The translations under genes and the position numbers were made by a program. Positions 1 to 8,832 of a stretch of 64,000 nucleotides of DNA are shown here, one piece after another; the stretch's first letter is position 1, and each line of letters begins with the position of its first letter. The notes under the pieces were generated by a model, which worked only from the letters and a program-made list of their open reading frames with translations, was not told the origin of the DNA and did not search any database. The DNA comes from Spirochaetia bacterium UBA5763 (lineage in GTDB: Bacteria > Spirochaetota > UBA4802 > UBA5550): contig DIEX01000030.1 in assembly GCA_002418835.1 (NCBI GenBank), positions 167,780 to 231,779 of the forward strand, read 5' to 3'.

Positions 1-2209
1 CGTGCATGGTAACAATCTCCACAGCATCGCTGTCTTTATCAAGGCGTATTGAGTAGGCGTCACCCTCAGGTGGATCACTCAGGGCATTCTCAAACCATGA
101 CACAAGTTCATCAGGTGATAAGCTGTTTTCAAACTGCACCATGTTGAGTATTTCAGCAAGATGATTTATATTGGCCAGGGCCCTCTCCCCCCTCATACGC
201 CCCAGCACCCTCACTGTAATATTCTCATTCATGAGAATAAGGGTAAACATATCCATAAAACCGTTTGTAACCCACAGTTCCCTGTAACCGTAAAATTTTT
301 CAGCGAGCTCTGCAAGAGGCGCTGTCCCATCCTCTGAATCATCATTCAGCCTGTATATATCTGCCGCGCTCATCCCTATTATTGATGTGGCAGCCGCGCT
401 CTTCAACCTGCCGCTCCTGCCAGGCTCAGCCACAGCGGCAATTATCCGGCAGAGTTCAGAAGCCTCTTCAGTTGCAAGCACACTTTCATGCCCGCGGGAT
501 ACAGAGGGGATGCCGCATGCAGCAAGAGCCTCCTGTACCGCTGCGGCATGGGAATGACTCCGCACAAGCACCGCAATATCAGAGGGCTTCACACTTCTTC
601 CGGAGGGGGTGAAACTATAGCTGCTCTCTGCTGTTAATTCAGATATCTCCGAAGCAAGCTGCCTCAGGATAATACTGTCGTTGTCATCATTTCCTCCCTG
701 AGCAGCCTGTATATCAGCAAGCCCTATATCCATTGCAGAGAGAGACTTGCCATCTTTCACAAGATAATCACACTGATCTTTTTTACCCGCTTCGACAGGG
801 GTAAATTCTATGTTTTCAAAAACGAAGGGGAGTTCAGCTCCGCTGAATACCGCGTTCACACTTTCAATGAGTTCAGGAGTTGACCTGTAATTATTCGCAA
901 GTGTATATTTGTTCTGCACCATTTGAGAAGCTTTAATATACGAAAAAATATCCGCCCCCCTGAACCTGTAGATCGCCTGCTTCGGATCACCTATGAGAAA
1001 AAGAATACTCTCACCTTTGCCGAAAATCCCGCTGAAGATATCGAACTGAAGGTCATCGGTATCCTGAAATTCATCTATAAGCGCGGCGCTGTACCTGCTC
1101 CTCACGCTCTCAGCCAGGGCAATTCCTCTCTCCCTTCTCAATGCACTCTGCACATCCTTTATAAGATCATCAAATCCCCTTCTCCCGAGCTCACCCTTAA
1201 GCGCGCCCCCCTCGTTATCCATATAGCTGAACAGTTCTTTTCGAAAATTAACAAGATATCCTCTGCACGCAGAGTAGTACTCATCAGCAGCAGAAAATAA
1301 ATCATCAGCTGTTTTAAAAAACGGTATATCCGGAGCGCTGCGCCCTCTGTTAAGCGATGACCCGATTTTCTCAGCAGTAAAAAATTCAAAGCCCTCAGGG
1401 AGAGATATAAAGTCATCTCCCGCAAGGTATGAATCAAGATCCGCAGTCCTCCGCTCCATCGAATTTCTGCGGTACTTATTGCCATTTAGTGATCCGCTCT
1501 CAAATATAAATTCCTCAACAGCTCTTCTCTCTTTTCCCCATGCGGAGGCGAGCTTTTTGTGCAGTTTCTCCACTTTTGCGGCAAGCTTATCAATCATTTG
1601 AATAGAAAGGGGTGTTACATCCGGCACTGTTTTCATCCGTGGGGAGAGGGGCCTTTTTTTATAAAGCAGAAGCAGAGATGCCGGTGATTCATGTTCAATA
1701 ATATATTTAGCAAGATGTTCAGGAAGAGAATAGATATGCCTCCTCCAGAAATCAGCAGCGAGCCGTTCATGAATCAGATCATCCGTGGCAATATCCGAGC
1801 TGAACAGCGAACCGCTTTCAAATGCATTGTCAGCAAGCACCTGCTGGCAGAAGGAGTGGATTGTGTAAACAGATGCTTCATCAAAACTTTTAAGAGCGCT
1901 GCGGAGCCTCTGAGCAACAGATAGATCATTCCTGTGCTTCTCCATAATTTCAGAAACAATCTTCTCATTAGCCTCACCTGTTTCAGAGAAACGGAGAGCA
2001 TCAGCTATTACATTTCTTATCCTGAGACGCAACTCCATGGTCGCAGGGAGTGTAAAAGTCACAACAAGTATCCTGTCAATCCTGAGATTTCTCTCAACGA
2101 TGAGTCTCAGATAGATCATCGATATTGTAAATGTCTTCCCTGTGCCCGCGCTTGCCTCAATAAGATTTGTCCCTTCCAGGGGTGTATTAACCGCGTTGAA
2201 CTTCTCCAT
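1..2209 (-). CDS. recB: RecB, exonuclease V beta subunit (5' part, cut by left edge)
   Basis: Superfamily 1 (UvrD-like) helicase subunit of RecBCD, which processes double-strand DNA ends for recombination and degrades foreign linear DNA. About 736 N-terminal residues are visible and no stop is reached before position 1. Seen: Walker A EASAGTGKTFTI near residue 20, the Walker B/motif II stretch ALIDEFQDTDDLQF, motif III GDPKQAIYRFRGAD and motif IV NNYRST. The ATG at 2209 overlaps the recC stop as TAATG, so translation is probably coupled. The C-terminal helicase motifs and the nuclease domain would lie outside the window, probably followed by recD. Confidence 0.93.
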   Translation of the reverse strand, partial: MEKFNAVNTPLEGTNLIEASAGTGKTFTISMIYLRLIVERNLRIDRILVVTFTLPATMELRLRIRNVIADALRFSETGEANEKIVSEIMEKHRNDLSVAQRLRSALKSFDEASVYTIHSFCQQVLADNAFESGSLFSSDIATDDLIHERLAADFWRRHIYSLPEHLAKYIIEHESPASLLLLYKKRPLSPRMKTVPDVTPLSIQMIDKLAAKVEKLHKKLASAWGKERRAVEEFIFESGSLNGNKYRRNSMERRTADLDSYLAGDDFISLPEGFEFFTAEKIGSSLNRGRSAPDIPFFKTADDLFSAADEYYSACRGYLVNFRKELFSYMDNEGGALKGELGRRGFDDLIKDVQSALRRERGIALAESVRSRYSAALIDEFQDTDDLQFDIFSGIFGKGESILFLIGDPKQAIYRFRGADIFSYIKASQMVQNKYTLANNYRSTPELIESVNAVFSGAELPFVFENIEFTPVEAGKKDQCDYLVKDGKSLSAMDIGLADIQAAQGGNDDNDSIILRQLASEISELTAESSYSFTPSGRSVKPSDIAVLVRSHSHAAAVQEALAACGIPSVSRGHESVLATEEASELCRIIAAVAEPGRSGRLKSAAATSIIGMSAADIYRLNDDSEDGTAPLAELAEKFYGYRELWVTNGFMDMFTLILMNENITVRVLGRMRGERALANINHLAEILNMVQFENSLSPDELVSWFENALSDPPEGDAYSIRLDKDSDAVEIVTMH

Positions 2210-5200
2210 TATTCCCCCTCAGCTTCATGTTCAATCATAGGCCCGTAAGCAGCCATTGACGCCCGGATAAAATCATCACCAGGTTCATAATTGCCGCCGA
2301 AAAGTTTATATACATACTTATCAGCAAGATCAGTAAGACCATGGGAACCTCTGTAGAGCTTCATCGCTTCACGGAAAGCCTTATCCTCATCATCTTCGAT
2401 TATTGACATCGCGTATTGGTACGAACTGTAAGGGAATAGCGGAAGCGGCTGCGTCATCCCGGATTCATAAAGGTCAAGCAGAGATGCCATTATCTCTCTG
2501 CAATTGCCCGGCACTCTATACCCGGTACTTTCATCAAGTGTAACAGATACTGTGCTGAAACCGGAATCAATACTACTGCCGCAGCATACCGCGAGATGAT
2601 ATACCCAGGCACGGAGCCTGTCCTTAGCCCGCAGGGAACCGGTTCTGTAAAAAACCTGTTTACCGTCATAAAGAGTATATTTACCTGTTATGCGGAAACC
2701 GTTAATTTCAACCCCGCACTCCATACGGCGGATACCGGTGAGCAGAGAGGCCACTTTTTCATAGAGCCTGTCAGCTTTTTTCAGCGATTCATTATAAAAA
2801 ATTTCACCCGCTGCCCCGTGCGGAAGAATACCTTCAGCTCTTATCTTTTTATAAATGTCATCACGGGATACACCCCCTGCGAGGTAACTGAATATTCTGT
2901 CATCAATGTTATACAGCTCAAGACTCCCCGGTATAAAAGACTCCTCCTCTTTATAATCATCAGAATAAGTATCAAGGTTGACCCCAAGCCTCCGCTTTAT
3001 GAGGTACCTGGCAGGATTAAAAAGAAATTCCGCAAGCATCTCTATGGATATATCTCTTTCATCAAAAGTAAGGGGGGGGAGTTTTTCCGCTGAAAAATCG
3101 TATTGCCCGGCATCACGTTTTATATAAGACTGCGCGCCTGACCTCATCCCGGCTGAATAGCTGAAGTACCCGGACCCCTCTTTAAAATATACAGGGTGAT
3201 AGGGCTGTATCCTCTGCCTGCGTACTATTATATCCTTTATCTTTTTTTCCCCTTCAACAGTAAAGGACTGTTCAATACACTCAATGAGTTCACTCACAAC
3301 AATTGAGGGGTTCTGATCAGTATTGGTAGTAATATTCTGCCCTGTATAGCTTATATACAGTTTCTCTCTCGCGGAGATCACGGTTTCAAGGAACAGGAAC
3401 CTGTCCTCATCTCTCACAGACCTGTCCCCCATCCGGGGCTTAATCATCATAAGGTCAAATCCTGAAGGGCGCGATTTTCTTGGGAAAGAGTATTCGTTCA
3501 TCCCTATGAGACAGATAACCCTGCGCGGAATACTCCTCATAGGCAGCATCCCGCAGAAAGTAAGGCTCCCTGTTATAAAATTCCTCCCTGCTGAAGCCGC
3601 AGAAAGATTCTGTTCAACGAACTCCCTGACAGGGAGAAGACCGGTTTCCCCGCTGAATCCGGATCTCTCTTCCGTCTCCTTAAGGCGGGCTGCTGTTTTA
3701 ATAATCAGCAGCATTTCATCCTGTGAATCGGGACCTGATTCAAAAAACTGATCAGCAATATCATTGATAATCCCTCCCCATTCAGCAGGGCTGTGTTTTT
3801 CATTCAGCTTATAATATGTATCCCTCAGCAGTTTAAAGAAAGTGATAAACCTCCCCAGAACCTGCGAACTGTTCCCTTCAATAACAGTATAGGGAAGAAT
3901 ATCCTTAACAGTTTCATCCCCGCACATCATCACTGAACCAAGAAGCATCCGCTCAAGCCCGAAGCTCCATGTATTTTCATGAATCCCGGGGAGATTCCGT
4001 GCCTCTTTATAACCTGAATCTATACCCCAGAAAATTCCGGTCTCCCTTACCCATAACCCTATGCTGTCGAAATCATCACCGGTAAGCTCAAACTTTCTCA
4101 GCACCTCCGGGCACTGAAGTATCCCCATAACTTCAGCGGATGTGAACCGCCCTTCATTCAGGGAGAGTATCTTCATCATTGTATCAACCACCCTGCTGGT
4201 TTTGCCGGGGGTCCTGTCTGTAATCCTGTATGGAATCCGGGGCACACCCTCCTCTCTCCTGTCGAAAACCCCCTGAATAATGCTGCTGAAACTCTCAATG
4301 TCAGGAGCCATAACAAGTACATCACCAGGAGCAATACCGCTGCCGTTATCAAAAAGCGAGAGAAGATAATCATGGAGCACCTCCACCTCCAGCATAACAG
4401 AGTGGCATGAATTTATCACAATTGAATTATCATCAGACGCGGCTTCGCTTGTCAGCTTTACAGCGGGATAATCGCTGCTTTTACCTCTCTCTGCCATTGT
4501 CAGGATATCCCTCTGAAGAATGGCAAGCATTGAATCTCCTGCGGGTTCCTCAAATATATGCTCATCCCCTGAGTCAATATTCGACATATAGAGAAACCGG
4601 AAAAAGTCCCTGCCGCTGCGCCCCATTGAAGAGAGAAGAGGATTCCCTCTTTCTATATGAAGGTCGTCCTCGAATTGAGGAGTAACTGCCGAGTTCTTCA
4701 GCACAAGAGAGGTAATCTCCTTCTCACGCATAACATCAAACCAGTACTCCCTGCATGGATTCAGCATATACAGATATATATCACAGAACTTTGATGCGGC
4801 AATAAGCACATCAAGATGATAGAGCGGAAGGTATGAAATACCGAATAGTGATATTCTGCTGGGGAAATCATCGGGAGGGGTAATTCTGTCAGAAGAAATA
4901 AGTTCAAAGAGACGCTTATGGAACGCCGGAGGGTGGACGGGATTCATCCCCGACGTAAGCGCACCCCAGAGATGAGGCTGCCACCCCTCCTCAGGAAAAA
5001 ACTTACCACTGTCCCACCTGTTGATCATATCAGGCCTGAAGGTCATATACTGGTCAAAAAGATCAGTTATTCTTGAGGCCACCTGATACTCTTTTATTCC
5101 TGTGGAGTCACCATTCATGTAGTCATGAAGCTCACTGTAAACAGGGACACCACTGCTATCCCTCAGCACCTTCATGGTCTTCCATGTCATTATATCTTTC

Positions 5201-5463
5201 TCGAAAAATCTCTCATCACCCATTCCAGGGAAAAATGATTTCATGAGAATGCCGGTCATTCTGTTGGGAAGCACGTATTCAAAGTCAGCCCATATCCCTA
5301 ATTTACCTGCAAGCTGAATTGAAAGCCACTGCATCATCCCGAGACTCTGTAAAACAATGATCTCCTTTGTAATGGGGGGAAGAGGTTCATCCCTGAAAAA
5401 TGAAGCGCACCTCTCCGCAAGCAGTTCAAGTCTGTTTCCTGAAACAAGGTATAATCCCGGCAT
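2209..5463 (-). CDS. recC: RecC, exonuclease V gamma subunit
   Basis: Scaffold and Chi-recognition subunit of RecBCD. The 1084-residue length and the opening MPGLYLVSGNRLELLAER are typical of RecC; the helicase-like fold lacks a working Walker A, as usual for the family. An upstream in-frame TTG at 5517 would add 18 residues, but the ATG at 5463 has a strong ribosome site (AGGGGAGAG five to six bases upstream) and matches the family's N-terminus, so it was chosen. It forms an operon with recB through a one-base stop/start overlap. A small palindrome (5525-5547) lies in the upstream divergent intergenic region. Confidence 0.92.
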   Translation of the reverse strand: MPGLYLVSGNRLELLAERCASFFRDEPLPPITKEIIVLQSLGMMQWLSIQLAGKLGIWADFEYVLPNRMTGILMKSFFPGMGDERFFEKDIMTWKTMKVLRDSSGVPVYSELHDYMNGDSTGIKEYQVASRITDLFDQYMTFRPDMINRWDSGKFFPEEGWQPHLWGALTSGMNPVHPPAFHKRLFELISSDRITPPDDFPSRISLFGISYLPLYHLDVLIAASKFCDIYLYMLNPCREYWFDVMREKEITSLVLKNSAVTPQFEDDLHIERGNPLLSSMGRSGRDFFRFLYMSNIDSGDEHIFEEPAGDSMLAILQRDILTMAERGKSSDYPAVKLTSEAASDDNSIVINSCHSVMLEVEVLHDYLLSLFDNGSGIAPGDVLVMAPDIESFSSIIQGVFDRREEGVPRIPYRITDRTPGKTSRVVDTMMKILSLNEGRFTSAEVMGILQCPEVLRKFELTGDDFDSIGLWVRETGIFWGIDSGYKEARNLPGIHENTWSFGLERMLLGSVMMCGDETVKDILPYTVIEGNSSQVLGRFITFFKLLRDTYYKLNEKHSPAEWGGIINDIADQFFESGPDSQDEMLLIIKTAARLKETEERSGFSGETGLLPVREFVEQNLSAASAGRNFITGSLTFCGMLPMRSIPRRVICLIGMNEYSFPRKSRPSGFDLMMIKPRMGDRSVRDEDRFLFLETVISAREKLYISYTGQNITTNTDQNPSIVVSELIECIEQSFTVEGEKKIKDIIVRRQRIQPYHPVYFKEGSGYFSYSAGMRSGAQSYIKRDAGQYDFSAEKLPPLTFDERDISIEMLAEFLFNPARYLIKRRLGVNLDTYSDDYKEEESFIPGSLELYNIDDRIFSYLAGGVSRDDIYKKIRAEGILPHGAAGEIFYNESLKKADRLYEKVASLLTGIRRMECGVEINGFRITGKYTLYDGKQVFYRTGSLRAKDRLRAWVYHLAVCCGSSIDSGFSTVSVTLDESTGYRVPGNCREIMASLLDLYESGMTQPLPLFPYSSYQYAMSIIEDDEDKAFREAMKLYRGSHGLTDLADKYVYKLFGGNYEPGDDFIRASMAAYGPMIEHEAEGE

Positions 5464-5524
5464 AGTACTCTCCCCTTTAATTTTTAAAAAACAACACTTA
5501 TAGATAGCATATTTCAAGCAGAAA

Positions 5525-5547
5525 ACATAGCCCTGCAGGGTCTATGT
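5525..5547. repeat. Small imperfect palindrome, ACATAG family, copy 1
   Basis: The arms ACATAG and CTATGT flank a CCCTGCAGGG core. A related palindrome occurs at 13565-13587, upstream of cas12a. Both lie in 5' intergenic regions of minus-strand genes. Function unknown: a short interspersed repeat or an operator are both possible. Confidence 0.5.
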
Positions 5548-5625
5548 GAGATAAAAATTTATTGAAAATTCAGGAGTACTGTTTTCCCCTGTCAATCAGT
5601 TCAAATCCAAAATACAGGAATATAT

Positions 5626-6381
5626 ATGCTACCCTTTAAAAGCAAGGAAAACAGACTTAATTACAACCACATCGCTGCTGAAAACAGTCAGAATAATCTG
5701 CTCCTTATACATGATAACGGCCAGTCTTCAAAAATATTTGATTCTGAGCTGCGGTTCTACTCAAGCTATTTTAATACAGTGACTATTGATCTGACCGGTC
5801 ACGGGAAATCCCCGAAAGGAAACGACATATATAATAACTTCTGGGTAATGAATGCTGCTGCTGCAATCGCAGTATGCGAGAAACTCAAGATGAAAAAAGT
5901 ATCTGTTATAGGGATAGGTGGAGGAGGAGTAGTGGCTTTGAATATGGCTCTCCTTAATCCCGGGTTTGTAAAGGGAATACTTGCTGATTCTCTACCCGGC
6001 ACTGACCCCGATGAAAACTATATTTCAAGCCTCATTGAATACAGGGAAAAAGTCTACAGTAATGAGATGAAACAGAAGTACCAGAATATAAACGGGTCAA
6101 AGTGGGAGAAGATTCTCACTGAGGACACAGAGATGCAGATAGATTTCGCGGAGAGAGGGGGGAAGTTCTATCACGGGGAGATCTCTACAATTCCCTGTCC
6201 CGTGCTTCTTACAGGGTGCCCCGGCTATGACCTTCTGCCTGATATGGAAGAGAGAATGAAGCATACTGCGGACAGCATCCGGAAATGCCAGATGCATATG
6301 TTCAGTCCGGGAAAGTACCCTCTGTTTTTAAGCAGAAATGATGAGTTCAGGACAGTTTCGCTGAATTTTCTGATGGATTGA
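5626..6381 (+). CDS. Alpha/beta-hydrolase-fold protein, probably catalytically inactive
   Basis: A 251-residue protein with the alpha/beta-hydrolase pattern: NNLLLIHDNGQSS (strand 3 and oxyanion region), TIDLTGHGKSP (strand 4) and VSVIGIGGGGVVALNMALL where the nucleophile elbow sits. The elbow consensus GxSxG reads G-I-G-G-G, so the nucleophilic serine is glycine. Near the C-terminus, where the catalytic histidine is expected, the sequence is SPGKYPLFLS with no histidine. No signal peptide. It is divergent from recC and otherwise isolated. It could be a non-enzymatic ligand-binding or partner-binding relative of the fold; the substrate is unknown. Confidence 0.75.
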   Translation: MLPFKSKENRLNYNHIAAENSQNNLLLIHDNGQSSKIFDSELRFYSSYFNTVTIDLTGHGKSPKGNDIYNNFWVMNAAAAIAVCEKLKMKKVSVIGIGGGGVVALNMALLNPGFVKGILADSLPGTDPDENYISSLIEYREKVYSNEMKQKYQNINGSKWEKILTEDTEMQIDFAERGGKFYHGEISTIPCPVLLTGCPGYDLLPDMEERMKHTADSIRKCQMHMFSPGKYPLFLSRNDEFRTVSLNFLMD

Positions 6382-6449
6382 TGTCACATGGCAATGAGTT
6401 GCATTTTATACTGCGATAGGTTGCATTTTATAAAGCAAGGGGTTGTATT

Positions 6450-6947
6450 TTATAAAGCAAGGGGTTGCAACCCCTTGCTGCCGTGTCCGGCAACCAATTG
6501 CCGTATAACCATCCGCAATCCTTCATTATCCGGTAAGCCATGTTTTTCCCTGTTATTCACAACATAATGTACAGCATTATAATAATGTTCATCTGATGTT
6601 ATATTTTCTCTGCCATATTTCTGTGTCCATAAATGAAAGGGATTGCCTCCCCTTGTGAAGCCACAGTATTCCTTGTACCGCTGAGCTGATTTCCCTTTTA
6701 ACAGCCTTATAATACCGGGCAGTTCTTTTTCCGCGCATTCTATAATAAGGTGAACATGGTCCCTGCAGATATTATACGCATGCACCCTGTAACCCTTATG
6801 ATTTACTATCCGGGCAATGGTTATTGTTATAAATAACTCTGATTCGCTGTCAAGCAGCACAGGCTCACCGGGCCATATTCCGTATTTAATCATTCTCTCT
6901 GAAACACGCGAATTGTGCGTTGCCCATGTTATATGATATATTCCCAT
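6450..6947 (-). CDS. REP-associated tyrosine transposase (RAYT, IS200/IS605-like Y1 HUH)
   Basis: Single-strand DNA transposase of the Y1 HUH superfamily. The 165-residue length, the opening GIYHITWATHNSRV and the HUH motif HVHLII near residue 92 are diagnostic. The catalytic tyrosine is probably in the HYYNAVHYVVNNREKHG segment. RAYTs are domesticated transposases that act on REP palindromes. The last codons, for KGLQPLAL and the stop, are read through a perfect 24-bp palindrome at 6456-6479, and copies of that palindrome occur nearby at 7075, 7137, 13703 and 14584, so enzyme and target are physically linked. The 3' end also shares a roughly 20-bp unit with the tandem repeat at 14608. Confidence 0.88.
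   Translation of the reverse strand: MGIYHITWATHNSRVSERMIKYGIWPGEPVLLDSESELFITITIARIVNHKGYRVHAYNICRDHVHLIIECAEKELPGIIRLLKGKSAQRYKEYCGFTRGGNPFHLWTQKYGRENITSDEHYYNAVHYVVNNREKHGLPDNEGLRMVIRQLVAGHGSKGLQPLAL
6456..6479. repeat. REP palindrome, copy 1 (within the RAYT 3' end)
   Basis: Perfect 24-bp palindrome made of AGCAAGGGGTTG and its complement. A partial copy (AGCAAGGGGTTG) precedes it at 6434-6445. It encodes the C-terminus of the RAYT on the minus strand. Confidence 0.85.
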
Positions 6948-7074
6948 ATATATAACGATGGCGGGGCGGCTTTTTAAAAATTTTTTTTAATTTTATTTTT
7001 TTTTGCCTACGGCAATTATATATACGGCATATTTACATACATGCATATATACATACAACGGGTTGCATACATAA

Positions 7075-7098
7075 AGCAAGGGGTTGCAACCCCTTGTT
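7075..7098. repeat. REP palindrome, copy 2
   Basis: Same 24-bp palindrome as at 6456, with one mismatch in the last bases (TTGTT instead of TTGCT). It lies between the RAYT and the CRISPR array. Confidence 0.8.
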
Positions 7099-7124
7099 CC
7101 GTTCATGCGGGAATTCCGTTCATG

Positions 7125-7172
7125 CGGGAAAAATAAAGCAAGGGGTTGCAACCCCTTGCTTTATTTTTCCCG
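7125..7172. repeat. 48-bp perfect palindrome centred on REP copy 3
   Basis: The REP core (7137-7160) is extended on both sides by CGGGAAAAATAA and its complement, giving a perfect 48-bp palindrome. Transcribed on the minus strand it would fold just downstream of the CRISPR array, so it could end or protect the array transcript. That role is inference; the symmetry is directly visible. Confidence 0.8.
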
Positions 7173-7224
7173 GGATTTATTTCAGCCCCTCAATAATCCG
7201 AACCTCTTCAACGAACTTCTGCTT

Positions 7225-7448
7225 TTGCATTGCAACAGAAATTTAATATTATCTATAGACACACCGTAATCGGCTGCACCGTTTCCATCTACAACAGTAG
7301 AAATTTAATATTATCTATAGACAAAAGAGCAAAACAAGATTGACTCTATCTACAACAGTAGAAATTTAATATTATCTATAGACCTTAAACAAACACCCGT
7401 TAGCATTGATTGATCTACAACAGTAGAAATTTAATATTATCTATAGAC
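7225..7448 (-). CRISPR. Type V-A CRISPR array, 4 repeats and 3 spacers
   Basis: Three identical 36-nt repeats (7287-7322, 7348-7383, 7413-7448) and one decayed copy (7225-7260). Spacers are 7261-7286 (26 nt), 7323-7347 (25 nt) and 7384-7412 (29 nt). On the minus strand the repeat starts GTCTATAGATAATATTAA and ends AATTTCTACTGTTGTAGAT, which carries the Cas12a handle: a five-base stem UCUAC/GUAGA with a UGUU loop. The decayed repeat has lost this stem and sits at the end farthest from cas2, which fixes transcription as minus and places the leader at 7449-7619. No match to the spacers was noticed elsewhere in the window. Confidence 0.95.
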
Positions 7449-7619
7449 CCTTGTTCCGCCATTTGTCAAGAAATTGTCTATAAATTTCTCTTAATTTAAC
7501 CATATTTTCAAAGAACCAATAAACACTATAACTGTATTTGTAAACATTTTATTGCAGAAAAAAAATTAAGACCAGGGTTTGCATCTATGATATCATTATG
7601 AAATCTTTATCATTATTTG
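7449..7619 (-). promoter_or_regulatory. Probable CRISPR leader
   Basis: AT-rich non-coding stretch between cas2 and the first complete repeat, on the leader side as judged from repeat decay. No clear promoter was picked out by eye. It includes GTCTATAAATTTCT at 7476-7489 on the plus strand, which resembles a crRNA repeat with its middle ten bases missing, in the opposite orientation to the array. Confidence 0.55.
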
Positions 7620-7859
7620 TCACATAACCATAACAAGTTTTTTGCACTGCTCGCTTAAATCAAAAATAATAATACTGTCAGTTTCTCCAAAGCTTTTTTC
7701 AAAATCCTGCTCAATCTCTTTTTTGATATTGGCAAGAATCCGTTTGCTGTTTCTGATTTCAAAAACAGAATACTGCAATCTATAACCGAACTTCTTCAGA
7801 AATTTTGAAAATCTTGTCCGGAGTTTATCATCACTGATGTCATAACTGACAATAAGCAT
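7620..7859 (-). CDS. cas2: Cas2, CRISPR adaptation endoribonuclease-fold protein
   Basis: 79-residue Cas2, the central dimer of the Cas1-Cas2 spacer-integration complex. It opens MLIVSYDISDDKLRTRF, with the conserved aspartate after the first beta strand (YDIS), followed by the ferredoxin-like fold pattern (FGYRLQYSVFEI). Slightly shorter than the usual 85-95 residues, but with a normal end. The start lies four bases after the cas1 stop, in the order cas4-cas1-cas2-array typical of type V-A. Confidence 0.93.
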   Translation of the reverse strand: MLIVSYDISDDKLRTRFSKFLKKFGYRLQYSVFEIRNSKRILANIKKEIEQDFEKSFGETDSIIIFDLSEQCKKLVMVM

Positions 7860-7863
7860 TTTA

Positions 7864-8832
7864 TTACTCCGTAATTTTAAAAAGAGGATATTCAGATAAT
7901 TCTTTACCTTTCATAAAAGCCCTGTAATAATTACGCACATAGATAAAAATATCGTCTTTTCTTTCTATTAAGGGTTCCATAAGCCATGTTAAATACGGCA
8001 CTGATTTTTTGCCATACAATCTGTATTGTCCCTGTATAATATCAAAGTCCTTTTCATGACATTGACCGAGATTAAAAGCCTTTCTTATCCTTTCATCTAT
8101 AACCGGTCTAAATGGTTCAACAAGATCACAAACAAGAGATTTCCTATGGTAGAACTGCTGATGATATACACCATGATATTTATCAAATCCATAGATATCA
8201 AGCATGGCTTCAATCATATTAAATAAAAGAGTATAGCCGATATCCATAAGGCAGTTTGTCATATCATGCTTCACCCTGGGCCTACGTGCTATCCAGTTGT
8301 AGTCCGAAAAAACTGTTCTAAAATAAACCTTTGCAGCAGATCCTTCAATGCCCAGAATGCTTTTCAATTTAATATCAGCAGCTTTAACCTCTTCAGCATA
8401 TCCATGAAGCAGATTGATTGTGCTCAACATCTCATCGTTCTTACCGCGTATTTTTTTTAATATTGCAACCTGATTATATATTTTATTAAAAACAATATGA
8501 GCAGCTAAATCAAGTTTATCATATTCATACTGTTTTCTCCGCAATAAAACATTTCCTTCAGCACCGGCTGAAAGAACAGCATAAACCCTCAACGAATGGG
8601 TCATTAATACAATCGAGAAACCGAACTTTTCTGACCTTTGAATAAGACCACTTGTAATTGTGACATGCCCTATGATAAAAAGAGAAAACAGAAGATAGCA
8701 TGTTGATTGATGTATAATTTCACCTTCTGTATTAGTGATTATTACATTATCATTTTTAAAGCTGAACTTTTCTCCCTGGTTCAGAAACGCACAAATTACC
8801 TGTTTTTCTCTGAAATCATGAGGGCTCATCAT
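7864..8832 (-). CDS. cas1: Cas1, CRISPR integrase
   Basis: Metal-dependent integrase that inserts new spacers with Cas2. 322 residues from the ATG at 8832, whose ATGA overlaps the cas4 stop; the frame is open upstream to a GTG at 8850, but the overlap favours 8832. The catalytic glutamate is seen in LGIEGSAAKVYF, the histidine in GVYHQQFYHRKS, and the acidic pair in DLVEPFRPVID. No truncation or missing metal ligand is evident, so adaptation genes look intact even though the neighbouring effector is frameshifted. Confidence 0.93.
   Translation of the reverse strand: MMSPHDFREKQVICAFLNQGEKFSFKNDNVIITNTEGEIIHQSTCYLLFSLFIIGHVTITSGLIQRSEKFGFSIVLMTHSLRVYAVLSAGAEGNVLLRRKQYEYDKLDLAAHIVFNKIYNQVAILKKIRGKNDEMLSTINLLHGYAEEVKAADIKLKSILGIEGSAAKVYFRTVFSDYNWIARRPRVKHDMTNCLMDIGYTLLFNMIEAMLDIYGFDKYHGVYHQQFYHRKSLVCDLVEPFRPVIDERIRKAFNLGQCHEKDFDIIQGQYRLYGKKSVPYLTWLMEPLIERKDDIFIYVRNYYRAFMKGKELSEYPLFKITE

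Noticed and set aside
1159..1485. Short minus-strand frame inside the recB region
   Set aside because: It lies in a different frame from the clear RecB coding sequence and shows no domain.
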